The position numbers and the translations under genes are program-made. Source: Clostridia bacterium (GTDB taxonomy: Bacteria > Bacillota > Clostridia > Christensenellales > CAG-314). From it: a stretch of DNA of 41,886 nt. The notes below the pieces were generated by a model. That model was not told the DNA's origin. It ran no database searches and saw only the letters and a program-made list of their open reading frames with translations. Shown in pieces: positions 1 to 6,642 of the stretch (position 1 is the stretch's first letter; every line of letters starts with the position of its first letter). The stretch spans positions 1 to 41,886 of the forward strand of contig JAVVRZ010000007.1 of NCBI GenBank assembly GCA_036654455.1, read 5' to 3'.

Positions 1-250
1 ACAAATTGCCAAAGGGCAATTTGTCTTAACGCGTCGCGCCAACTGAGCCACGCCCCCATAATTTATTTAATTTTTTTATAATATGCTACTTTATTGCCAG
101 TTTTGTATTTCTTTGCCGTTGGTAGAGCAAGCTCTTCCGGGTCGCAATTATAAATTGCTCCCCGCTTTGGCTAACAAATTGCCAAAGGGCAATTTGTCTT
201 AACGCGTCGCGCCAACTGAGCCACGCCCCCATAATTTATTTAATTTTTTT
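1..250. repeat. 173-bp-period direct repeat with tRNA-like fragments
   Basis: Positions 1-77 and 174-250 are identical over 77 bp, giving a period of 173; the first copy starts at the window edge and may extend beyond it. Each copy holds a perfect 10-bp stem with a 4-nt loop (1-24 and 174-197). Read on the minus strand it contains GGGGGCGTGGCTCAGTTGGC, which looks like the 5' acceptor and D-arm of a tRNA, but no matching 3' half follows. The spacer 78-173 has a plus-strand piece GTTGGTAGAGCA, also D-arm-like, and two small palindromes (124-135 and 144-158). No complete cloverleaf can be folded. It may be a remnant of tRNA genes or a small tRNA-derived repeat. Confidence 0.75.
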
Positions 251-343
251 GTTAAAGCAACGGTTATATGGCAAATAATTTTGCAAACAAATCTATGTAT
301 TTTGTTTGAGGGCAGTACGGTTTGTACCACCCTCACGCTATTT

Positions 344-419
<76 letters not shown>

Positions 420-433
420 ATTACTGCTAATGT

Positions 434-462
434 ATTATGCCACAACTTAACTTCTTAGTCAA
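434..462 (-). promoter_or_regulatory. Promoter of tRNA-Thr(GGT)
   Basis: On the minus strand, TTGACT (457-462) and CATAAT (434-439) are separated by 17 bp, a near-consensus sigma-A promoter. The predicted start is a few bases before the tRNA 5' end at 419. Confidence 0.8.
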
Positions 463-590
463 TAATATTTATTGCTTTATTGATATATTTTTGTTTTATT
501 GCTTGAAACTGATTTATTTAAACCATTTAGCATTTTAAGCAAGAATAAATTAAGCTCTAAAACAAAAGATAAATTAAAAATTAAGTAAAT

Positions 591-686
591 TATAATACGC
601 CTCTTAAAAAATAAACTTATTCTATAATACGCAATTTAAAAAATAATTTTACTGTATAAGTAGTTTGAAAAAGGCAAATATTAGTC
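591..686. repeat. Degenerate 32-bp tandem repeat in AT-rich spacer
   Basis: TATAATACGC occurs at 591-600 and again at 623-632, with similar A-rich sequence following each. A weaker third copy starts at 655, again 32 bp on. The surrounding stretch 463-764 is AT-rich and shows no convincing gene. Confidence 0.5.
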
Positions 687-698
687 TTTAAAATAAGA

Positions 699-749
699 TA
701 ACCACCAAAAATAAAAAAGCTATTAACTATTATAAAAGTATAGTGGTTA
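699..749 (-). terminator. Possible weak terminator of the minus-strand operon
   Basis: TAACCAC (699-705) pairs with GTGGTTA (743-749) across a loop of about 37 nt that holds a smaller AT stem and, on the minus strand, a T-rich run. It lies just past the last gene of the operon. The long loop makes this uncertain. Confidence 0.3.
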
Positions 750-764
750 GAGCGAAAAATAGAT

Positions 765-1289
765 TTATTCGTAAACTTTTAGAAAAGTTTTTAGCGGAAT
801 AATATGTAAAATCAGTCTAGTTGTCAGCCCGACAATTATGCCCGAAAGTACGCCTATAAGGGCAAGGTAGGGCAAATAAGACATCATAAGCGGAGTATTG
901 CTAACTAATACGTATACTAAGTTTTGGGTTATATTATGGCTAACAGCGCTTAATATGCTTACGCTAACTATGCTTATTTTTGGGTAGAGGGTAGAGAGCA
1001 ACAAAGCAGAAATTAAGGTTGATACTATTCCTCCGCTTAGGCTATACATAAGCATACTTATATTGCCTGCAAATACGCTACCTAGTACGGTCTTTACAAT
1101 AACTACGGCTAGCGCAAGCGGAAGATTAAACATAACTAAGGTAAGCAACACAAAAATATTGCTTATTCCAACTTTTGCCCCTACGATAAATAGCGGGGGA
1201 AACAACGCCTCTATCATAAAAGAGATAAGCGCAAGCGAGGTAATAATGCCTAGCGTGGCTATTTTTTTAGTTGTTATACTCATACTCAT
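765..1289 (-). CDS. Gx-type integral membrane protein (heptaprenyl diphosphate synthase component I-like)
   Basis: This 174-aa, highly hydrophobic protein has about five membrane segments. The stretch GAKVGISNIFVLLTL near residues 37-51 is typical of the Gx transporter / HepI-like family. Despite the old name, the family is not an established prenyl synthase; it looks like a small-molecule membrane transporter. It ends a four-gene minus-strand operon 70 bp after a NusG domain II gene. In several Gram-positive bacteria this type of protein accompanies NusG-II and ApbE proteins in flavin-based electron-transfer loci, so a role there is a reasonable inference. A second ATG lies two codons in (1283); neither has a strong ribosome site. 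Confidence 0.85.
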   Translation of the reverse strand: MSMSITTKKIATLGIITSLALISFMIEALFPPLFIVGAKVGISNIFVLLTLVMFNLPLALAVVIVKTVLGSVFAGNISMLMYSLSGGIVSTLISALLLSTLYPKISIVSVSILSAVSHNITQNLVYVLVSNTPLMMSYLPYLALIGVLSGIIVGLTTRLILHIIPLKTFLKVYE

Positions 1290-1359
1290 TCTAAAAATTA
1301 TTCGCTTTAATTGTATTTATATTATTTAATAAGTTAAATTTGTCATTTGACCGTTTTGC

Positions 1360-1854
1360 TTATCCTAGTGTAATATCACCCGAATCACTGTTTGTGGGTT
1401 TAATAATAAGATGGTGAGGCACGCAAATAATTGTGTCCCTACTGTTTGCAATTTGCATTTTTACGCAGTCCTTGTGATAAGAACAATCTGCGTCAAGCAT
1501 TCTAACTGTTTTTCCTTTTGTGTCGATTATTAAGATATTAACTTCGGTTTTTTCTTTGGCAAAAAAGTAAATAGTAACTTTTAATTGGTCTTGACTAGCT
1601 TTAACGTTTACCTTATCTTTAAAGTCGTCGGCAATTTGATATTTGTTTGTTTCAAAATCGTATGTAAATATTGTATGTTCGGCGTTTTGGTCGCTATAAA
1701 TTATGCTTATTCCCTGCAACGCTTCCTTTTGAGGGGCGAAGACAAATAGAATAAATAGTAGCGCAATAGTTAGGGCAATAGCCCCATAAATTACCAAGTC
1801 AAGCGGTAGAAATACTTTTTGGTTTTTTGCGTTGATTAACGTTTTTTGACTCAT
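1360..1854 (-). CDS. NusG domain II-containing membrane-anchored protein
   Basis: A 164-aa protein with one N-terminal membrane segment (about residues 17-40) and a C-terminal domain facing outward. The end carries DCSYHKDCVKM and IICVPHHLIIKP, the usual signature of the NusG domain II family with its paired cysteines. This is not the transcription factor NusG: it lacks the NGN and KOW domains. Its ATG overlaps the upstream apbE stop by 4 bp, implying coupled translation. The family is often found beside ApbE and Gx-type membrane proteins; its biochemical role is not settled. Confidence 0.85.
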   Translation of the reverse strand: MSQKTLINAKNQKVFLPLDLVIYGAIALTIALLFILFVFAPQKEALQGISIIYSDQNAEHTIFTYDFETNKYQIADDFKDKVNVKASQDQLKVTIYFFAKEKTEVNILIIDTKGKTVRMLDADCSYHKDCVKMQIANSRDTIICVPHHLIIKPTNSDSGDITLG

Positions 1855-3110
1855 TCTTCTACCTTTTTATAGTCGCTATCGACTAAGTTTAAATTGTCAA
1901 TATTTGAGTGAACTTGATATGTTTCTTCTTGACTATTGTAAGTTACAATAGAATATTCGTAGTCGGTTTTACTTAAAAATTCTTTGGCTTTGTCTATTCC
2001 CATAACGCATAAAGCCGTAGTCAAGCAATCGCAATAAGCGTTATTTTGAGCCAGTACGCTTACAAGGGCTATGCCTTGTTGAACGGCGCCGTTAGGCGAA
2101 TTGATAGGCATACCGTTTGCAGGGTTAATAATATGGCAATAGTTGAAACCGTTAATTATATATTTATGCTCGTAATCTCCGCTAGACGACAATGCTTTGT
2201 TAGATGTCTTAATATTAGCGTAAGAGCTACTTAGCAAATCATTGTTTCTAGGGGCGGTAAATCCCACTTTATAGTCGGTTGCTTTATGTGTTTTTTTGTC
2301 AAAGTTACTAAGAATTGCAATACTACTACTACCGCAAGAAAAATATCCGTATTTATAGCCTTCTTTTTGAAGTAGTTGAGTAACTAAGTCGCAAGCGTAA
2401 CCTTTGCCGATACCGCCTAAGTCTAGCTTTTGACTGTAAGTCTTGCCGTTAATGGTTACGTCTTTTGAATTTTTAGTTAGCGTATATACGTTATTGTTTT
2501 GGCTAACTATGGCGTTATCAAAATCGGTTAGTTTGCAAAATCCGTCAATATATTCTTGCTTAGGCAGAGTAGTAGAATATGCTTCTCGGTTTGCTCGGTC
2601 GTATTCCTCAACTTTGATAAATTGGGCGTTATTTGTAAATCTAGGAGTAAATCCCCATAAGTCTACAAGCGGATACACCGTGGGATTGTATGCTCCGTCG
2701 GTATCCTTGTAAGCTTTTTTGGCAATCTCTAAGATATCTGCGGTTAACTTGCTAATCTCCACGCTTTGCCCGTAAGAAAGGGCGTTATATCTTGCAATAT
2801 CGCTTGTAGAATACGCAAGACTAATATTGTCTTCGACTTGTTTTAATATTTCTTTAACTTTTATCCAAGTTTGGTCAAATTTAAGTTCCTTTTCGCTTAG
2901 CGAAAAATCGTCGTAAAGCTCCAACTTGCTATTTGTGTTGAAGTAATTTTGAGTAGCTACGGTTTTTGCCGTATATGCAAGTTGCGTTTTGTCGCTATCG
3001 ATATCTTTGTCGCTATCGATATCTTTGTCGCCGTTGATATCGTTACAACCAAAAAGACAGCTAGCAAGGCTAATTATTATTAATATAAAGGTTATTAATT
3101 TAATTTTCAA
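1851..3110 (-). CDS. apbE: FAD:protein FMN transferase (ApbE family lipoprotein)
   Basis: ApbE enzymes attach FMN from FAD to Thr/Ser residues of extracytoplasmic proteins, using magnesium. This 419-aa copy has a lipoprotein signal ending in LFGC (Cys22), then an Asp/Lys-rich linker made of 18-bp repeats, then the ApbE fold. DLGGIGKGYACD and a late CDCLTTALCVMG match the conserved FAD and metal regions, and HIINPANGMPI matches the HIIDPxTGxP region. The usual NLGG is replaced by SCGSSS, a deviation to note. The start is TTG (3108-3110); the reading frame overlaps thpR by 11 bp and has only a weak ribosome site, so translation is probably coupled to thpR. Confidence 0.92.
   Translation of the reverse strand: MKIKLITFILIIISLASCLFGCNDINGDKDIDSDKDIDSDKTQLAYTAKTVATQNYFNTNSKLELYDDFSLSEKELKFDQTWIKVKEILKQVEDNISLAYSTSDIARYNALSYGQSVEISKLTADILEIAKKAYKDTDGAYNPTVYPLVDLWGFTPRFTNNAQFIKVEEYDRANREAYSTTLPKQEYIDGFCKLTDFDNAIVSQNNNVYTLTKNSKDVTINGKTYSQKLDLGGIGKGYACDLVTQLLQKEGYKYGYFSCGSSSIAILSNFDKKTHKATDYKVGFTAPRNNDLLSSSYANIKTSNKALSSSGDYEHKYIINGFNYCHIINPANGMPINSPNGAVQQGIALVSVLAQNNAYCDCLTTALCVMGIDKAKEFLSKTDYEYSIVTYNSQEETYQVHSNIDNLNLVDSDYKKVEE
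2989..3042. repeat. Three 18-bp tandem units in the apbE linker
   Basis: The 18-bp units 2989-3006 and 3007-3024 are identical; the third, 3025-3042, is diverged. They encode a D-I-D-S-D-K type spacer between the lipid anchor and the enzyme domain. The length of such a linker can change by slippage without breaking the frame. Confidence 0.85.
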
Positions 3111-3645
3111 TTTTTAATTTCACCGAATAGATTGGGTTGTAAGCGACTAAGCCCGAAGCGTTAAATTGCGTTGAATATAGCGTGAGTTCGTCGGCGACAA
3201 AAGGTTTATTGTATATAGTTATATTTTTAACTACTTCGCTAAAAGGTAGTTCGAAGGCATATTGACGAATAAGAGTAATATGTGGATTGTAACTACGGTG
3301 TTCTATTGTAAATTGCAATTCTTCTAATTTGTTTGTAAGATATCTTTCAAGCGTAAGCAAATTTTGGTCGCACTTTAATTTAGCGATTACTATGTTAGCC
3401 CCTTTAAGCGTGCTTACTTGTTGTATGCTTAGCGTGGTTGCCAAGTAATCTTTAACCGAGTCAAGCAAACTATACAGCGAATACAATTTATCTGCATATA
3501 TTTCGCCTAGAAATTTAATAGTTATATGTAAGTTTTGACGTGGGATAAAATTTCCTTTGCTTTTGTAGGGAGCAAGTTGGTCTTGCATTTTTACTAAATT
3601 ATTAACTGTTTGTTCGGGAAGTTTAAGCGCAATAAATAATCTCAT
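3100..3645 (-). CDS. thpR: RNA 2',3'-cyclic phosphodiesterase (ThpR/LigT family)
   Basis: A 181-aa member of the 2H phosphoesterase superfamily, with both HxTx motifs visible: HITIKF (first half) and HITLIR (second half). These enzymes open 2',3'-cyclic phosphates at RNA ends; the natural substrate is often unclear. Start ATG at 3645 follows a good AGGAGAA site at proper spacing. It is the first gene of the minus-strand operon, whose promoter lies at 3668-3696. Its link to the flavin-related genes downstream may be only positional. Confidence 0.9.
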   Translation of the reverse strand: MRLFIALKLPEQTVNNLVKMQDQLAPYKSKGNFIPRQNLHITIKFLGEIYADKLYSLYSLLDSVKDYLATTLSIQQVSTLKGANIVIAKLKCDQNLLTLERYLTNKLEELQFTIEHRSYNPHITLIRQYAFELPFSEVVKNITIYNKPFVADELTLYSTQFNASGLVAYNPIYSVKLKIEN

Positions 3646-3667
3646 AATATTTCTCCTATTATTGACA

Positions 3668-3696
3668 ATTATATATTAAATAATACAACTTTGCAA
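3668..3696 (-). promoter_or_regulatory. Promoter of the thpR-apbE operon
   Basis: On the minus strand, TTGCAA (3691-3696) and TATAAT (3668-3673) are spaced by 17 bp. Divergent from the peptidase gene that starts at 3757. Confidence 0.75.
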
Positions 3697-3756
3697 GTGG
3701 GGAATATCTGTTAAAAGAATTTCATAAAATAAAATAAAAATGTATTGGAGATAAAG

Positions 3757-5229
3757 ATGAAAAAACGTAAAATTGCAGTTATTCTTATAGTTATTCTTAT
3801 AGGTATTTGTTTTGTCGGGTGTGGTAACAGCATAGGACGAATAAGTAAAGGACTAGACACTTATACGATAACGGCTACATATAACCAAAAGGACCAAATA
3901 ATATCGGCGGCGCAAATTGTCAAGTTTACCAACAACACCAGTCAAGCGCTCGAAGATATTAAATTTCATATATTTGCCAGTATATATAAACAAGACGCTA
4001 CTACTTCGGTTATAATGCCCGAAGACCGTGTTAAAGCTTACCCGCAAGGTTACAGTTATGGCGACATAGAGATTGATTCGGCTTCGGTAGATTCTTCCCC
4101 CGTTGCTTTTACGGTAGAAGGACAAATACTTTCTTTGCCCTTAGCTACTCCGCTTGCCCCCGAAAGCAGTATTTCTATTGCGCTTATTTATGATATATCG
4201 CTTGCGAATATACATCACCGTTTAGGTTACGGTAGAAATACTGTTAACTTAGGCAACTGGTTTCCTATTCTTTGTAATTTTGACAATGGTTGGCAAACTA
4301 CGCCTTACTACGCAATAGGCGACCCTTTTGTAAGTCAAGTTGCTAATTATACCTTAACTTTGGTTGCTCCTTCAAATTTAATTATTGCTAGTAGCGGTAG
4401 GGAAACAAATAAGTCAATCGAAGGCGAAACTGCAACCTACACCTACAAGGCTAATTGCGTGCGTGACTTTGCGCTCGTTATGTCGTCAAAATTTAAGGTT
4501 CTTACCGCTCAAATGGGAGAAACAACGCTTAACTATTATTATTTTAACGACGAATCGGCTCAGGTTACGATGTCGCTTGCATGCAAAGCTTTCGAATATT
4601 ATTCTAATACGTTCGGCAAATACCCTTATCCCACGCTTGCAATAGCGCAAACAGATTTTTGCTATGGCGGTATGGAATATCCGTCGTTAATATATTACAA
4701 CGCTAATTTATTGGGCGAAGAGAAGTTGCAAGCCATCGCTCACGAAATAGCCCATCAATGGTGGTATGGCGTGGTGGGAAACGACCAAATTAGCTCGCCT
4801 TTTATGGACGAAGGGCTAGCCGAACTTTCAACGGCTATGTTTTTTGGGCAAGCTGACGAATTTAAAATAACAAAGGAAAGTATCTTAAACAATATGCTCG
4901 CTTCTTATACGACTTATCTTGACGTTATCGGCACTTATGTAACTAGCGTAGATACTTCAATGAGAAGTTTAGATAAATTTACTAGCGGGCAAGAATACGC
5001 ATTTATCAGCTATGTCAAGAGTTGCTTAATGTTCAACGAGCTTAGTAAACTTATGGGCGAAAAGCAATTTGTAAAAGGACTAGCTAAATATTACGACCAT
5101 TGTCTTATGAAAATAGCTACGCCTAGCGAAATGATAAGTTGTTTTTCAAGCGTATATGGGGCAGATTTGACTAAGTGGTTTGAGTGTTTCTTCGAGGGTA
5201 AAGATGTTTTGGCTAAACCAAATAAATAA
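3757..5229 (+). CDS. M1-family zinc metallopeptidase lipoprotein
   Basis: A 490-aa secreted lipoprotein: a hydrophobic signal ends in the lipobox FVGC. The peptidase signature is clear. HEIAH (residues 329-333) gives two zinc ligands and the catalytic Glu, and Glu352 in DEGLAEL gives the third ligand at the expected x18 spacing. GGMEYPS is the GAMEN-like substrate motif. M1 enzymes remove N-terminal amino acids from peptides; the C-terminal domain of full-length PepN is absent. ATG 3757 is preferred over an in-frame TTG at 3745 because GGAG (3747-3750) sits 6 nt before the ATG. It is monocistronic, with a terminator just after. Confidence 0.92.
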   Translation: MKKRKIAVILIVILIGICFVGCGNSIGRISKGLDTYTITATYNQKDQIISAAQIVKFTNNTSQALEDIKFHIFASIYKQDATTSVIMPEDRVKAYPQGYSYGDIEIDSASVDSSPVAFTVEGQILSLPLATPLAPESSISIALIYDISLANIHHRLGYGRNTVNLGNWFPILCNFDNGWQTTPYYAIGDPFVSQVANYTLTLVAPSNLIIASSGRETNKSIEGETATYTYKANCVRDFALVMSSKFKVLTAQMGETTLNYYYFNDESAQVTMSLACKAFEYYSNTFGKYPYPTLAIAQTDFCYGGMEYPSLIYYNANLLGEEKLQAIAHEIAHQWWYGVVGNDQISSPFMDEGLAELSTAMFFGQADEFKITKESILNNMLASYTTYLDVIGTYVTSVDTSMRSLDKFTSGQEYAFISYVKSCLMFNELSKLMGEKQFVKGLAKYYDHCLMKIATPSEMISCFSSVYGADLTKWFECFFEGKDVLAKPNK

Positions 5230-5254
5230 TAGTAATATGACAATTAATTAAGTT

Positions 5255-5286
5255 AAAAGGAACGACTATTTTTAGTTGTTCCTTTT
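5255..5286 (+). terminator. Terminator after the M1 peptidase gene
   Basis: A 13-bp stem (5255-5267 with 5274-5286, one G-T pair) and a 6-nt loop, followed by a T-rich stretch. Confidence 0.8.
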
Positions 5287-5355
5287 AATTATTTCTTAAA
5301 TAGATACGCTAATTCTTTAAGTTTAACTTGAAATTATGCCAAATTAGGATATCAA

Positions 5356-5384
5356 TTGACATTAAAATAAATCTATGAGATAAT
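5356..5384 (+). promoter_or_regulatory. Promoter of the diguanylate cyclase gene
   Basis: TTGACA (5356-5361), a 17-bp spacer and GATAAT (5379-5384), near consensus. The -10 box covers the first ATG of the downstream frame (5383), so transcription should begin near 5391 and translation must begin later. Confidence 0.8.
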
Positions 5385-5409
5385 GAAAAAAAAGTTGGAG
5401 TACACCGTT

Positions 5410-6486
5410 ATGATGTCTTTCATCGTCAATGACTTTTTGGGCATAGGCATATTGTGCTTTTTAATTTACTGGGTAAGCGTCAATACTCTTTTGCCACGCC
5501 AACTTACCTTGCGCTATTTGCGAGTGGTAATTCTTACCCTAACTATAATTGTTTTTGAACTGTTATCCATTGTATTTCTTAACGCTACGCCTCAACTTAA
5601 ATGGTTAAGCATAATTTGCTCAACCATTAACTTTATATTAACTCCGCTTGTATTTATTTGGCTAGCATTACTCACCAAGCCATTTTGCAAACGCAACTTG
5701 TGGCTATATCTTCCCCTAATAGCCTACGCTGCGCTTATGATAGTCAGTATGTGGACAGGTTGGGTCTTTACCATTTCGGCAGACAACAGATTTGTAGGCG
5801 GAAGTTTAATTTTTATTAGCTATATTATTTCGGGATATGGCTTATGTGTGTTTTTATTTTTTAATTTACCAATTTACGAGAAATATGATACCGACGAAAA
5901 AGTATTCCTATTCTTTTTAGTTTTGCTAATTTTTGTAAGCGTGTTTATCCAAGCCCTAGTTAAAGACGTGTTAATGATTTGGATGTGCGTATCGATTGTA
6001 CTAACACTATATTTTTCTTTGTTAAAATCTCGTCAATATAAACACGACGGGCTAACGCAGATGTACAATAGGCGAGCCTTTAATACCTATTTGTCTACTC
6101 ACAAGACCGGAGAAAACGCTAGCATAATAATGTTTGACCTCAACGGACTTAAATGCGTAAATGATAAGTACGGGCATTTGAAAGGCGACGAAGTCATAGT
6201 CAAGGCTTGCGCCGACATCTCGACTTGTTTTTCTTCTTTTTCCAACTTATACCGCATAGGCGGAGATGAGTTTTGCGCAGTTTGCCATAAAGCGACAGAA
6301 GAGCAAATACAACAAGCGTTAGACAAGCTTAAAGCAATCGCCGTCGAGTCGATTGAACAAGAACCGCTCTCGCTTTCAATAGCTTGCGGTTATAAGATGG
6401 GTTGTCCAGAGCAGTCGATAGAACAACTATTTGAGCAAGCCGACCTACTTATGTATTCAAACAAAAAAACAAGCAGAAAAAATTAA
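5410..6486 (+). CDS. Membrane diguanylate cyclase (GGDEF)
   Basis: This protein makes cyclic di-GMP from two GTP. The first two thirds hold about seven hydrophobic segments; the last third is a GGDEF domain with an intact GGDEF motif (residues 284-288) and the upstream FDLNGLKCVNDKYGH region that binds GTP and metal. The RxxD inhibitory site is absent (Ser at both positions), so product feedback by that route is unlikely. I use ATG 5410 (358 aa), with GGAG 9 nt upstream, because an ATG at 5383 lies within the promoter -10 box. The next gene is a phosphodiesterase, so the two probably control the same second messenger. Confidence 0.9.
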   Translation: MMSFIVNDFLGIGILCFLIYWVSVNTLLPRQLTLRYLRVVILTLTIIVFELLSIVFLNATPQLKWLSIICSTINFILTPLVFIWLALLTKPFCKRNLWLYLPLIAYAALMIVSMWTGWVFTISADNRFVGGSLIFISYIISGYGLCVFLFFNLPIYEKYDTDEKVFLFFLVLLIFVSVFIQALVKDVLMIWMCVSIVLTLYFSLLKSRQYKHDGLTQMYNRRAFNTYLSTHKTGENASIIMFDLNGLKCVNDKYGHLKGDEVIVKACADISTCFSSFSNLYRIGGDEFCAVCHKATEEQIQQALDKLKAIAVESIEQEPLSLSIACGYKMGCPEQSIEQLFEQADLLMYSNKKTSRKN

Positions 6487-6642
6487 TTTTATTAGTTATC
6501 AGTAAATTAAGCATCTCGGGAGTATTTTCAGTAGTTTTATAATAAATCTAGTCTTATATTTTTTTCTAGTTGACTATTATTTCTACAACAATCTCCGTTA
6601 CTACCACCGACTGTTAATTAGCCGTTTGGCAAAGGAATACCT

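Noticed and set aside
308..334. GAGGG...CCCTC hairpin after tRNA-Thr as a terminator
   Set aside because: On the minus strand no T-run follows the stem, so termination is not supported.
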